Shown: positions 22,797-35,284 of the stretch, piece by piece
How positions within the stretch are numbered: position 1 is the stretch's first letter
Layout: each line of letters opens with the position of its first letter
Assembly: GCA_015039315.1 (NCBI GenBank)
Contig: WIDE01000062.1
Location: 1 to 64,000 of the forward strand
From: Clavulina sp. PMI_390
Taxonomy: Eukaryota; Basidiomycota; Agaricomycetes; Cantharellales; Hydnaceae
Length of the DNA stretch: 64,000 nucleotides
Direction: 5' to 3'
The notes under the pieces: model-generated
The model's input: only the letters and a program-made list of their open reading frames with translations
The model's database searches: none
Told to the model about the DNA's origin: nothing
Translations under genes and position numbers: made by a program

Positions 22797-24720
22797 ATGC
22801 CTTCTTATAAGCACAATCTGAACCAATCCGATCTTCGATTGCTCTTGGGAAAACTAAAGGCGCTTGAAAGTGCGTCTTCGGACACGTGTGAGTATTTTGA
22901 ACGTGTTGATGAGCCGTAAGCCGCACTACATGTTAGACCTGGTGGCGTATCTGACCCTAGATGATTCTTTCAGTCGCGGCCTTGGCCATTATGACAAAGG
23001 GCTATTCGAGCTGAAGCTCCTTAGAAATCTACTTTCCTCTGCCCTCCAATGGATGCAGCAAGAAATAGAAGCCGGCGAATTCTTGCGAAAGCGCGCACAG
23101 AATCGTGCCCGCTCTCTTGTATTGCATCTCCCAGATGAAATTCTCCGTGAAGTCTTCCTCCTATCCCAAACCGTGCCAGGTGCTGGCGAAGATGGGCGCA
23201 CTGTGTGGGCGCAGCCTGTACTGGGCGTCTGCACTCGCTGGAGACGGCTCGCACTACGCATCCCCCATTTCTGGGCTCGTGTTTATCTTTGTCCAAACAC
23301 TGCTTTAGAGTCCCTCCACGTCGTGCTGCATCGGGCAAGAACAGCACCACTTGAAGTGACTATTGATTATGCTGTCTCCCAATCTTCTACCCCCCATCTC
23401 TCCATCGGCGGTGTCAAATCACAAATCGAAAGATTTGACAAAGTATTATCAAAACCCTGTTTCCAAATCAGCCGCATTATTCTAATGAATGTGGATCCCT
23501 CTGGTGTCCTTCCACAAGCTTTGCTATCCTCAAACTCTGTACGTGAAATCCATCTCAACTTTCACGAGCCTGACGATGATGAGGAAAACGAGGACAGCGA
23601 GGACGACGAGGATGGGGAAGATGAGGGACAGGTCGACGATGATGATGATAGTGGGGACGAAGCGGATGATGGTAATACTGACGGGGTGGAAGACGGTTCT
23701 GAGGGCAGTTCAGTGACTCAAGACAACATTGAGGCTCTATTCCAGAACCTCACATCACCTTCTCTGAAAACCCTCGCGATTACCGGATATATCTGGACCG
23801 AGTTTACCATCGCCCCAATTCCAATGGGGGCCCTCACTTCGCTCACCCTTGAGACCATGATCCCAGCCTCTTCTGTGTGGAACACTCTTCAACAATGCTC
23901 GGCACTGGAGTCATTTTCTTGGTGGTTCCACCCAGGGCCCGATAATGCGCCGATTGTGCTAGAAAAGCACGTACCCTCGGCGGTCGGGTCTCAAGCTCCT
24001 ACCTTGCCTCGCTTGCAGAAACTCTTTTTGCGAGATGATGCTTGCCAATTATTCCTCCACGCATCTTACCTTCCCCATCTTACTCATCTCACACTATTCA
24101 ATTCCTCTGCTCCCGTTGTGCGCGTTCTGCAGGAACTGGACTCTCACGACAAGCTGCATACGCTTGAAATCCAAGGGTCAAATGGCGGCGAAGGCACAAA
24201 GCCGAGGCCATTGACTGATACTGATGTGAAGTTCATATTTGGCTCGGAGATGTTCCAACATCTGGAAATCTTTTCCTGCAATCTCTGGGATGATTCCAGC
24301 TTGGATGCGCTGCAACTTCTAGCTGAGCCCGAGACATCCGCAGAGCCGACGTCGGAGACATTTGCTCTGGCCGAAGCTGGTCTTGCTTCCTCATGGCCAT
24401 GCCCCACTCTCCGCAAGCTCGAAATAACTGGGGACTTTTCGCGCTACGGAACGCTCGCGGTGTCTGAGTCGTTAACGAAGTCCCTCGCGGCAATCACAAG
24501 GAGTCGTGCCCAATATGCTACCAGTCGGCTCCAGATTCATATTACTCAAGCGATCGTCGTCGACTCTACTCTCAATTACAGTGACCCACTCGTTTGGCCT
24601 GCGGTACACTTTGAGCACGACATTGGAGAGCTTGACGATGAGGAGATGGAGAGCGCACCGGATACAGAGCCCAGTGATATGGAAGAATTCGACTCGAATG
24701 ATAGTGATCGTGACGAGTAA
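22797..24720 (+). CDS. F-box-like protein, array member 2 with acidic insert
   Basis: Two exons (22797-22915, 22974-24720), 621 residues. The F-box is VLHLPDEILREVFLLSQ, near residue 93. It is a tandem duplicate of member 1, matching along its whole length including the first exon length and the intron phase. It differs by an in-frame insert of ~45 mostly Asp/Glu residues in the repeat region (about 23570-23710) where member 1 has a short Asn/Gly-rich loop. A second acidic stretch forms the C-terminus. Expected role: SCF adaptor; substrate unknown. Confidence 0.88.
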
Positions 24721-25248
24721 AGGTGATTGACGCACCAACTCGATGTACCCAACCTTATACAATCCCTCCACTGGTATGGCTTTCATAGACAAGCTGTTAG
24801 GACATGGGATCATTCTATAGATATATTATCTTGCCGTTATAAATAGACAATCAATATCGCCTCGCGCTCTGCACCAACACGAGCATTTCTGTCTCATTTG
24901 CCACTATCTACGTCGCATGCTGTCATTTCACTGTTCCCCCTAATGCCAAATTTGCAAGTTTTCTCTCTTCTTCACCATTCCGAAGCTTGTCCAAGAGTCT
25001 GATACTATACCATGATTACACGATGTCTACATCCTCATGACCCTACATAAAACGCTAAGAAAGTAACTTTTGGCAAAGTGGAGATCGTTGCTCTCGTCAG
25101 AAAGACTTGCGTGAGTATACTGTAGCACTTTGTGCGCTTCGTTAATTTCGTCAATAATCAAGGAGGACTTGGCAGTTGGGGATGGTAAATGGCATTCGAT
25201 GTCTGGGATAGACGTCTTAAATACAAAAATGCTACAGAGACGGCCCAT
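24721..25248. other. Convergent 3' flanks
   Basis: Between the stop of F-box member 2 and the stop of the phosphodiesterase gene. A 73-codon open frame on the minus strand (25027-25248) is most likely 3' UTR. Nothing else seen. Confidence 0.4.
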
Positions 25249-27096
25249 CTAGCAGTAAATCAGAATGCTAGAAAGAAATAACGGGTCAGAAAAAGGTTGA
25301 ATGATTAGACTTGTGAGAATCCACTCACTCATACGCATGCCCTGTCTTGCTACAACCACGCGAATCCCTAACCTCAGCGGCTTCAACAGCTGCTCAACCT
25401 CATCACGTATGATTGTGCGAATATCCACCTCTCCACCTCCATCAGGATTTGCCCCCGTATCATCTACAGGTTCTTTGCAGTGAATAATCACGAGCGTCAT
25501 GCCCTCCAGCGCGCCAACAAGGTCTGCATCAGCAAGAGGCATGGGCATTGAGGAAGGAGCACAGGAAACAGGAGATGAAGGAGAGAATGTGCCGTTGCCG
25601 TTCATGCTCAGGGGGGAATCAGAGTCGGGGGTATATGTTGTTTGTGACGAAGAGGCAGTAGAGAGGAGGGAGGGGACAGATGCTGATGTGATGGTGGACT
25701 GGCGTCGTCGGCGCGCACGGTTGAACAGTGCTCCAACTGCTGCTCCCATCCCTCCACCAGCTGCAACTCCGTTTGTAGTGCTGACGCCGTTCGTCGCGTG
25801 CACGCCATTCCCGTTGACCTGACCTGCTGTAGAGAAACTCCTGAATGGTGGGGACAGTGCGGAGCCAGATGGGATAACGCCCATTGAGGTGCGCCTCACG
25901 GTGTTATTGAGGGTCTTCCTGGCCTTTACGACCTCGCACGCAAGTACCCTCATCTCATCGCGCACATGAGGGGGACTCAAATGGCCAAATAGTTCTTCTT
26001 TCCTTCTCCCATTCGGGTACGAGCATTCTAGGAAGATATGGGAGAGCCTTGGGAGGGATCCAGCTGGAGACGGTGGTGCGCCACCAAAGGTTGTTGGCCA
26101 TCGAGGAATGGGAGAGATGATCAATGCAGCTGCTTCCTCCCACACTGCACGATTTCGCGGGAACGAGGATATCGAGTCTGGCTCGACGTCTCCAAAGAAG
26201 AGGAATTCTTGTTGTGTGGTGTCATTCCGGATGAAGAATGCCGTCGAGTCATAGGATATTGATTGAGGTTTGGCTTGGTGGGAATGGGAGTGGGAAGGAG
26301 GTTGGGACTGAGAGTCAGAGGGCGAAGAGAAGGGTGTTATCATTCCGTGCGTGATAGGAAGGAGGCGGGCGGAGAGTGAGGGTGCGATGGTTGTATATGG
26401 TGAATGGGGGGGTATAGGATGATAGGTGTAGCAGAATGGAAGGGCAGGCTCGGTTGATTGGAGGACTAGGCGCGGCCAGAGCTTCTGACCATCAAAAACG
26501 GTCTGCAAGTCATGTATCACGGTCGGGAGTGCGACCACGAATCGTCTCAGTGTGCTAGTGGTCGAGCCTGCACCTATCACAAGACCAGCAACATGGTCAA
26601 AGTGGGCGTGGCTAACAAGAAAAGTTCTATTGGGAAGGAGAGTATATTAGACAATTTTTATCTCAGCATATTGTTGACTCTTACCTGATACACGAGTATA
26701 TGCTCGCGGCCCGCTTGGAGGCCGATCCTCCACCACCAGTGATTGGCACACGAGCACCTTCATCTTCGAATACTAACGGATGGTCGACTAGAATTTCTTT
26801 CAGGGCGCCAAGCCCGGATCCTAAATGGGATGTTGATGAGTGATTTGGAGCCCTGGAGAATACCGGCGGGAGGGGAAGCAATCGAGGGGGAGGATCGAAC
26901 ATGAACATGACCCACCAGCTTCGAGAGCCAGAATTCCTTGCGCCCATGAGTTTTCTCGAGCCTTTACAAAGTAGCTAACGCAAAAATGTCATAAATTACA
27001 GACCAAACCCAGAGATATTACGGCAAACACTCACGAGGAAAGATTGAGTTCGCTGGGCCCTCCACCACACCCAACAACGACGAGATCGAAGCTCAT
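25249..27096 (-). CDS. PDE1: Class II (low-affinity) cAMP phosphodiesterase
   Basis: Hydrolyses cAMP to AMP and thereby damps protein kinase A signalling. Spliced protein is about 510 residues. The N-terminus is FDLVVVGCGGGPSELNLSS, the class II signature; then ALEAGSGLGALKEIL, formed across an intron; then the metal-binding SHAHFDHVAGL (about 26590-26620); then FLFFGDVEPDS and IFLECSYPNG with FGHLSPPHV. All are hallmarks of the metallo-beta-lactamase-like class II enzymes of fungi. A Ser/Asn/Gly-rich insert (about 25560-25880) is typical of basidiomycete versions. The final exon is tiny: an intron from about 25320 to 25267 leads to RMSILIYC. The third exon border uses the acceptor at catttag because the nearer one gives a stop. 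Confidence 0.88.
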
Positions 27097-27452
27097 GAGT
27101 CAGGGGGAGTTACCTGGACGACAGGTGGGGCTGGATACGGGAGTTGCTAGGTCGAATAGCACAGGGGGGTGTGACTATTTAACGTCCAGAGCCAGCGGAT
27201 GTTAAAGGTTTCGCCAACAAGTTCTGGGGAGGGGTGAGCTCGAACATTGTTCTACTCGTCCCATTCAGTTCACTCGCACGCAAACAAAGGCGCCGTCATC
27301 ATCGAATAGCTGTGGGCGACTCTCAAGTTGATCTACCACCACTGCGCTGCGAATCTGAGCGGCCTTTGAGCGGCTCTAAAACAATCTACGCGCTAAACCT
27401 GTGCTTCATATTTGTCATCTGCTGGCATCATCGAGGCTTCACTAAAAAAAAA
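27097..27452. promoter_or_regulatory. Divergent promoter region PDE1 / RRP17
   Basis: 356 bp separate the two divergent starts. No TATA box is evident; an A-run (27445-27453) directly precedes the RRP17 ATG. Confidence 0.45.
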
Positions 27453-28614
27453 ATGAGCACTGCTTCTGCTGTGTGGCCTGGCAAGAGATCGAAGGGTTTT
27501 TCTGGGAAGCCTGGGAAGAAAGGCGAAGTCAAGGAAATAGTCTTTGATGATGAGGCAAGGCGGTGCGTTTTATTTGCCCAATCTCGCATGGACGTTGATA
27601 CTAATGAGTGGCCTGGGCACATTCATCGTGTGGGTTGGATCGATCCGTCTTACAGGGACTACCTCACAGGCTTCCATAAGAGAAAAGTCGCAAAGAAGGA
27701 AGCTCGAGTGGCAAAAGCCAAGGAAAAAGCTCGGGCCGAGCAGCTGGAGTTCCGGCGGGAGGTGTGTCAGCTTGCTTGGACCTTCGCTTGGGTCCTGAGA
27801 CTAATATTCGTTGTTTCATGTATAGAAACGCAGGGAACTGGCGAAACAGGCTCGTGATAATGCTGCTGCCGTTGAACGGGCATATGGTGGAACGGCAGCT
27901 GACGATGGTGAGCCGACCTTTGCTTCGTCGCATAATGAATTGCTACTAACAACCTACCTCTCCTCTCAACTCAATAAACCCTTGCGAAACATCTCTCACC
28001 AAATTCTATTCGCTGGCACCCTGCTTGACTTGCGCTTTCTGCCTTGGACGACAGACTTGGCGAATGAGGCCGGACCCTCAACCCCTCATCAGCCAGCAGA
28101 AGAAGAGCTCGAATTCGAGAACGAGGAGCAACTCGCAACAGTTACTGTCGTCGAGGACTTTGATGTCCAAACCGATATCCTCGGGCTAAGACCACAGCAC
28201 GTGGGTGACGTCGAGGACAACTCTGATGACGATGACGACGACGACGACATGGCGGATGATTCTAGCACCCCTCGCGCTGGCCCCTCTCATTCTCGCAACA
28301 AAAACATCTCTTCCCGATCATCAGTTCCATCCAAATCTACTCGCACATCCACGTCCACATCCTCTACCCGAACATCCCAAACCATCACACGAACATCGTC
28401 CTCATCAACTGCTGCACCAAAGAAGAAGCCCAATCCCAAATCAATGCCATACTTGTCTAAAGCGGAGAGGAAACTCGACAAGCTCAAACAAAAGGCGAAG
28501 AGGACGGAGCATATGGAGGATCGGAAGCTGAAGAGTAAGATGAGTGGTAGGGGAGGGGGTTCTAGGGGAAAGGGAGGGAAGGGTTCCAAGGGGAAGCCCA
28601 AGCGAAGAGGGTGA
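27453..28614 (+). CDS. RRP17: Ribosomal RNA-processing protein 17 / NOL12 family
   Basis: Nucleolar protein of the Nop25/RRP17 family, which in yeast acts in 5' end processing of pre-60S rRNA. Four exons give about 285 residues. The family core is split by introns and becomes continuous only after splicing: EIVFDDEARR + DYLTGFHKRKVAKKEARVA, followed by the long basic helix with EKARAEQLEFRRE + KRRELAKQARDNA. A Ser/Thr-rich, acidic middle (DDDDDDDMADD) precedes a C-terminal basic segment, YLSKAERKLDKLKQKAKR, and a Gly/Lys tail typical of nucleolar proteins. Confidence 0.85.
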
Positions 28615-28764
28615 TGCTGTCTTGTATTCGTTATCACTTTGTGTTGGCGTGGAGCGAAAATACACGATCCATTGTGTCACTCGAGTTACGCAAGTGACAG
28701 GGTCTTCCACTCGAATTCGACGACGACCGACAAGAACTAAACACAACGAGCTAAAGTTTTCCAC

Positions 28765-30464
28765 ATGGCCACGGAACCCGGACGAAACCCAGGGCTCCAA
28801 AATGCGGTGCTTACCTATGGGCAACTTCGTTCTCTAGTCGCATCTTTGATTGCATTGGATAATCCAGTAAAATGGGGCAGGTCGAAGGTCTCTCAACAAC
28901 TTGGACTTCTTTCAGCCGAGTCAGTGTAGTGTACCTTGATTTAATTCCTCTCGTTGCGAGCGGCAATAACGAACTGTCTCCACTGTCTGATCCTATCCTC
29001 TAATCGTATAGTTCAGAGCATCGTGCAGAGCAGCTAGGCCAACTTACAACAATGGATGGGTACCTCCGCGCTGCTCAAGCTTGGATCTGCAAAGAGAAGC
29101 AAGATCATAACAACAGTGTTCCATTCGCGCGGCTTTATGGTTCTCAAGAAATTCTCAGTGAGATTCTCCTTCTCTCAATGAACCCAGAAGAACTTGATGT
29201 TTGGGAAGAGCCTGTCCTTGCCACCTGCGCTACGTGGCGACGACAAGCCATATATACTCCCAACTTCTGGCGCTGGATCTACGTCCGTCAGACAACGGGC
29301 CTCGAAGAAATAGCATTGTGCCTCTCGCGATCAAAACCAGTTCTTCTCAACGTCACGATCGAGTGCCGTCGTGACAACAACCCATCTCTAGAAATACCTA
29401 TGCCTCATTACAACATGATGGAGTCGTTCCTCGAACACTTCTCTGGCCGCATCGTATCCCTTACATTGCTCGGCCTTCGACCTTTGGAGTGGATGCCAAT
29501 CAAACTTCTAAAAACACCCTCCATTCGTATGCTGTGGTGTGGGTATGCACATTATGACGAGTGCAAGGGAGATGACCCCCCAGAATCCATGTTGTCGGAA
29601 GCAAAGCTTCCAAACCTCCATCGCCTCGAGCTGACTGGAGGACGCGTAGAACATGTCCATCTCGCCTCTCCAAATTTCGCTTCCCTCTTGCACGTTCGTC
29701 TCAATGCGGTGGTCTGTTTTGATACCGCTTGGAAGATCTTCATCCAGTGTTCGCAACTGGAAAGCATATTCTGGCAAGCTGACGGCAAGTGGGAATCAGA
29801 CTGGGAGTATAGAACCCCCGCTTATTATGGTCTGGAACGGCCATTCCTTCCAAAACTGAAAGTCTTGGACTTGGAGGAAGCTGCAGTGGCTCTATTTTTG
29901 CCATCTGCTGATTTTCCTAACATTGAAGTGCTTGGACTACATAGTCCCCACGAAACGCCAGCACTTTCTGACATCCTACCTCATCTCTCCAATGAGGAAA
30001 AAAGTCGGGTTCGCACCCTCAACCTGCAGAATATTACCAATCTATCGAAGGAAGATCTCCTTGTGACTCTTTCATTCCCATCACTCGAGCAGTTATCGAG
30101 TGATTCATGGGGACCAGACACCCTGCGCGTACTCAAGTGCCTCAACGAGTTCCATGTCAACGGCCAACACCAGAAGGTTTGGAAATGCCCTCGCCTTCGC
30201 AAGCTGGACATTGGCTTTGACAGCACATTCAAGTCTACTGACATCAAGCCGGGGGAGACATCCGACGCTCTTGAGCAAACACTCAAAGCTCTTGTCTCTA
30301 AACGAGCTAGGGGAAGAGAAGGCGCTCTTCGTATAAATGTCGAGGACATCCAACTGAAGCTCCCCTGCCATGAAGATGCAGCCCATTGGTCCTCCATCAC
30401 CGTGGCTGGCCGTGCGCTGGAGCACATGTCGGATGGTAAACAAGAAAATAGAGTAGTCGCATAG
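28765..30464 (+). CDS. F-box-like protein, array member 3 (degenerate F-box)
   Basis: Two exons (28765-28919, 29012-30464), 535 residues. It aligns with the array from the first exon (LTYGQLRSLVASLIALD) to the C-terminal PCHEDAAHWSSITV block. The F-box is altered: the array-wide SRLPNEVLSEIFLLS here reads ARLYGSQEILSEILLLS, losing the Leu-Pro pair that usually contacts Skp1. The repeat region (FWRWIYVRQTTGLEEIALCL and onward) is intact. It may therefore bind substrate-like partners without efficient Skp1 contact, or be drifting toward loss. Confidence 0.85.
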
Positions 30465-31321
30465 ATCTCCATATCTTGATCCAATCGTTTGTTTCCTCAG
30501 GCAAGTTGCTTTCTATTACAACTCTTGGAACTCAAAACCTGATTCTTCTCCCCACTTTGTTAAGTTTCCATCATCTTGTTTGGGTTACCTTCTAAGCAGA
30601 CTACGAACACCGTGATTTACTCGGGTAGCGCTTGACTCGTGCTTCTCCCCATTCTCTCCCTCTTCCATCACGTTATGAATCTATTCTCATGTTACCCCAT
30701 TGGTTCTAAAAATATTCCTCTAGAGATTTTTGTCTCAATTATGGATTAATTTGGGGCAAGCCCTATACTCGAAATCAACGACTTCTTCTATATATAGACG
30801 CCGCCTGAGATGATCAATAGAGGGTGGAATAATGGGATATTCCATCACGTCTTAGCCTATTATAGCTCGCCGGTGCCGCGACTCCATGTTAACGGCAACT
30901 GTCGGAATACTGTGCCAGTGTACGGTGCATTCACCTCGACATCCGGCCTTCGGTTATTCCAGTACCTATCAGCCGCCTTGAGCACTATAATCTGACCCAA
31001 GTAGACCTCAGAAGTCCTTGGATGAGATATCACGCTCAAGGGCTGAAACAGAAAGCGAACCACGGGCAGCGGGTGTGCGATTCCATGCTGTGATCTGAGT
31101 GGTACGGGAGAGAGTGCTCGGAAAGTGAAGGGGCAGGGCCCAAAGCAAAGCGATATGGAGGCCAGATGAAGAGGGCAAAGTGTTGTCTTTTCACTGCCAC
31201 CAGACTCTTGCACTCTTTAAGGCATCAGAATCCTGCGTAACCTGTCACTCCGCGTGACACGCTGTTACTCTGTGTCAACCAAAAACCAAACTCCTGTCGC
31301 TCTCCTCGAACCCCTGCGTAC
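30465..31321. other. Spacer between F-box members 3 and 4
   Basis: Contains AT-rich 3' flank and a GC-richer part. I see no gene; a 117-codon minus-strand frame (30860-31213) has no motif. Confidence 0.4.
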
Positions 31322-33023
31322 ATGTTGAGAAATACTCCGGAGTCCCAACAGATACAATCAAATGCCCTTACGTACGAGAAGCTCCGCTCTCTAAACGCGT
31401 TTTTCCACTCTCTGGATCGCCCATCAAAGGATGGCTTCTCGAAGGTCTCGACGCAGCTCGAAACGCTTTCACCAGAGTCAGTTGCCTCCCTGCTTCCTTC
31501 CAGGTTGAAATCCTCTTACCTTCACCAGCTGGTTTTGCTTATCTGATTTTTTTCTCAGGTCACACGGTTTGGGATTTTGTGATAGACGACTGTTCGAGCT
31601 GGAGAAAGTGGGTAGTTTCTTTCAGGCGGCTCAAAATTGGCTTCACGAGGAAAAGTACCTGGTGGAAGTGATGCGAAAACAAACCCAAAACCATCTTCGC
31701 CCCGTCTCTCGCCTGCCCAATGAAGTCCTTAGCGAGATTTTTCTACTCTCTATGGACCCAGATTCCAAATCCGTGTGGGACGAGCCCTTCCTCAGCACCT
31801 GCTCCAGGTGGAGGAAATGTGCTGTAGCAACTCCTGCAGTCTGGAGGTGGTTATACATCCACGAAAACACACACCCTTCAGAATTGATAGTAGTTCTTGC
31901 TCGATCACACAACGCCCCACTCGATGTCACTATCGAATTCCCATCCATTGATGACGATGGCCCAGTACCTGAGCTGAAGATCAGCCACTTCTCACTACTG
32001 GAGCGTCTCCTCTCGCACTCAGTATGGCGCATTGTATCTCTCACAACGGTCGATGCCCCAATGCTGGGATGGATGCCCATCAGTATTCTCCGAACAAACT
32101 CACTTCGTAAGCTCCACTACGATTTCTCATACTATCAGGAGCCTGAATCATTGATACCAACTGCTGGCTCGCCGCTCTCCGAGATCAACTTTGGAAGGCT
32201 TCAGCTTCTGAAGCTAACGGGTGGAGTCTTACATTCCGTTAGTATCCAATCACCAGCCTTTGCTTCCCTTTCACATATCCAGTTTTTTTCGGCTGTTTCT
32301 ATCGACACAGCCTGGAGGATCTTTGTCCAATGCTCACAACTCGAGACAGTTGAGTGGCAAGCCGACACAAATGGAGATCTGAGCTGGGATGACTACCTTC
32401 CTGCTGCTTACGGATTGGGATCGCCAGAACTACCACGGCTGAAGAAACTAAAGCTGGAAGATGATGCTTGCGCTTTATTTCTTCCCGCTGCTGTTGCTCC
32501 TAATGTCGAGACCATCGAAATCCGCACACCCCCTCCAACGATTCTTCCACGCCTCTTATCAGCACTTCAGAGGCAGGAAAGCAGTCATATCTCTACATTT
32601 TGGTTATGGGGCATACCACAGCTACTAGAAGAGGATATTACCACAATTCTCGCCTTACCGTCGCTCGAGTCATTGGCAAGTGATTCTTGGGATTCACAGG
32701 CACTGAGAGGAGTCAAGTGCCTCACCAATTTTGAAGCGGATGAGGAAAATCGTTGGTTCTGGAAATGCCCTAGGCTCAGGCGGCTGGACCTGGGCTTTGA
32801 AAGCACCTTGACGCGTCCTGAAGCAACTCCGGGGGATATTCGGCGCACGTTGCTGCTTTTGCTGGAAGAACTCGTTGCGGATAGAGCAAAAGAAGAGAAT
32901 AGTTCTCTTCGCGTTCGTGTGCATGGGATCCGGCTAGAGCTACCAGCCAATGACGATCCGGGTCACTGGGCTGCCGTTCATGTGGTCGACCCTGAACCGG
33001 CTTCCACACGAGATAGAGGATAA
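31322..33023 (+). CDS. F-box-like protein, array member 4
   Basis: Two exons (31322-31476, 31559-33023), 539 residues. First exon has LTYEKLRSLNAFFHSLD; exon 2 opens GLGFCDRRLFELEKVGSFF. The F-box is VSRLPNEVLSEIFLLSM, near residue 97, followed by TCSRWRKCAVATPAVWRWLY and leucine-rich stretches, ending with NDDPGHWAAVHVVDPE. First exon length (155 nt) and intron phase equal those of member 3. Expected SCF adaptor. Confidence 0.88.
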
Positions 33024-33580
33024 CATCAATAGGTCTGTCTCCGTTCAATTTTTAAATACTGTCTCTTCTGACGGGTGTCTTCCCTAGTTGGAATCCAGAA
33101 ACCAAAACTACACCAAAAGTTGCATACTGATTAGTCGATGATGTTCGATCACAGAGTGGCCTGCACCCTACTGTAGGGAGGAATTTCCAATAGAAATCCA
33201 TTATATTCATCCTTGCCGGGCATCTGGGCCCACATGACGTTTTACCAGCTTGTAGGACCCACCAGGTCCGACAGGTTGGATGTTTCATCCTAGCGGACCG
33301 AATCAAAAAGGATGCAGTCGGCTTACTACAATAAAATATCCGAGCGGGGTTTCGTCGCCCTCGAACGGCATTCCAATTCGAAGGTGAACTGGATAGGTGA
33401 ACATTTATTCTCTTTATTGCCACTTCACGACCCCATCAGGAGCAATGAACCGATTCGACCTAGGCCTGTCACATTGCGTGACGAGACTGACTATATCTCG
33501 CCACAATTTTGCCACTTTGTCTATCAATTCTTCCTTCCATCTTCACGATTTTGGCCACATCGGGTGCCACCACTAATCAG
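33024..33580. other. Spacer with partial dispersed repeat
   Basis: Holds a truncated copy of the dispersed repeat (33196-33380) listed separately, then the promoter side of member 5. No gene seen. Confidence 0.5.
33196..33380 (+). repeat. Dispersed ~300-bp repeat, partial copy
   Basis: Matches the 3' two thirds of the copies at 38846-39150 and 41834-42135, with shared blocks such as ttaccagctt and ccgagcggg. It is more diverged than the other two and lacks their first ~110 bp. Confidence 0.75.
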
Positions 33581-35284
33581 ATGGGAAATTCTACGTTTGA
33601 TCTTAACTATGAGCGGCTCCGCTCCCTGAGTGCATTCCTGCGCTCACTAGATCACCTGTCAGCAGACGGCGCCACAAAGGTCCCAACACGACTTGAGTCT
33701 CTCGCTGTAGAGTACGTAGCCAGCTACCACCGCTCGACATTATCTGACCTTCTCGTCAGTTCATACAGCCTAGGTCTCTGTGACAGAAACCTTTTCGAGC
33801 TCGAGAAAATGGACCTTCTCTTGCAGACAGCCCAAAAATGGTTACGCGAGGATAAAGCTCGAACGAACGTCCTGCGAAAGAGGGCCCAAAATCGAATGCT
33901 TCTTATCTCGCGTCTACCTGACGAAGTCCTCAGCGAGATTTTCCTGCTCTCTATGGCTCCCAGCGACTGCTCTGTCTGGGCAGAGCCTGTTCTCGCTATC
34001 TGCTCAAAGTGGAGACAGTGTGCACTCTCTTCCCCGAAGCTCTGGTGCTTTTTGTGCATTCATGAGCGTACAGAACCTTCAGAATTAGCTTTATGGCTCT
34101 CTCGATCGCGCCGCATGCCCCTCCATGTGACCATGGAATTTCCGGCCATCCCCGACAATCAGCGTATCCCTGAATCGACGGTCAGACATTTTCAAATGAT
34201 GGAACCGCTGCTGGGAAATTCCTTGTGGCGCATTACTAGTGTTCCACTGGACGAAGTCCTTATGACAGGATGGATACCTTGCAGTCTTCTCCAAACGGAC
34301 TCGCTTCGCACGTTGCGGTGCATATACTCATCATCTCAGCCCGACCCACCCACACCCCCCGCACCGTCACTCTCCGAAGTGAATCTCGAGAAGCTTCAGA
34401 TTCTTGAGTTGACTTCTGGAGTGGTTGAGGGTGTTTCTCTCATCTCGCCGAGGTTTGCTTCTCTGACCTACATCCGACTCCATTCGACTGTTTGCGTCGA
34501 AACTGCGTGGAAGATCTTTGCTCAGTGTTCGGAACTCGAAACTATAAAATGGCGCGCCAGATTGGAGGCAGATCCGGATTGGGAAGAAGCCCTCCCAGAA
34601 GCATACGGCCTGGAAGCACCAACGCTGCTAAAACTCCAGGACGTGGAATTGTTCGGTGATGCTTGTGCCATATTCTTCCGCGCTGCCGTTACCCCAAACG
34701 TCCGGTCCATTGGACTCCATGCTCGTGGCCTAGATCTCGATGATATCTTCTCCAACATCAGCAGTGTCGAACAACCTCATGTTCGAAAGATTTCCCTCAA
34801 CGCTACAAGTGAACTAAGTGCCAAGGATATTTCCGCGATTCTTGAATTGTCGTCACTTGAGGAGCTGGATTGTGACTCGTGGAACTCACAGAGCTTGAAC
34901 GCTCTCAAGTGCCTCAACGAATTCGAGGTGGATCCTAAAGGCACATGGGCCTGGAAAGCTCCTCTACTCAAACGATTGGGGATTGGCTTCAAGGGCGGAA
35001 AATCCGCCAGAGCTGGGCTGGAGAAACTTCGGACTGACTTGGTATCTGTACTCGAGGCTCTTGCTAACAAAAGAGCCAGAGGGCCACAGAGCATCCTCCA
35101 TATTCACGTGAAGGATCCGAGATTGGAGCTTCCATCGTACGAGGAAGTGGATCACTGGGCTGCTGTTCATGTGACCCACCTTGGACCGGCGTGCATGCCT
35201 GGTAATGAAGCGGAAGGGGAAGACGAAGACGAAGAGGACGACAGCGACAACGACGAAGAAGACGAAGAAGATGAAGAAGAATAG
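33581..35284 (+). CDS. F-box-like protein, array member 5 with acidic tail
   Basis: Two exons (33581-33711, 33769-35284), 548 residues. The 57-nt intron is a multiple of three without a stop, so unspliced RNA would also be open; splicing is chosen because it restores the array-wide junction (E + LGLCDRNLFELEKMDLL). The F-box is ISRLPDEVLSEIFLLSM. The C-terminus, after the shared YEEVDHWAAVHV block, is a run of about 25 Glu/Asp residues. First exon is shorter than in members 3 and 4 because the N-terminal lead is missing. Confidence 0.87.
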   Translation: MGNSTFDLNYERLRSLSAFLRSLDHLSADGATKVPTRLESLAVEYVASYHRSTLSDLLVSSYSLGLCDRNLFELEKMDLLLQTAQKWLREDKARTNVLRKRAQNRMLLISRLPDEVLSEIFLLSMAPSDCSVWAEPVLAICSKWRQCALSSPKLWCFLCIHERTEPSELALWLSRSRRMPLHVTMEFPAIPDNQRIPESTVRHFQMMEPLLGNSLWRITSVPLDEVLMTGWIPCSLLQTDSLRTLRCIYSSSQPDPPTPPAPSLSEVNLEKLQILELTSGVVEGVSLISPRFASLTYIRLHSTVCVETAWKIFAQCSELETIKWRARLEADPDWEEALPEAYGLEAPTLLKLQDVELFGDACAIFFRAAVTPNVRSIGLHARGLDLDDIFSNISSVEQPHVRKISLNATSELSAKDISAILELSSLEELDCDSWNSQSLNALKCLNEFEVDPKGTWAWKAPLLKRLGIGFKGGKSARAGLEKLRTDLVSVLEALANKRARGPQSILHIHVKDPRLELPSYEEVDHWAAVHVTHLGPACMPGNEAEGEDEDEEDDSDNDEEDEEDEEE

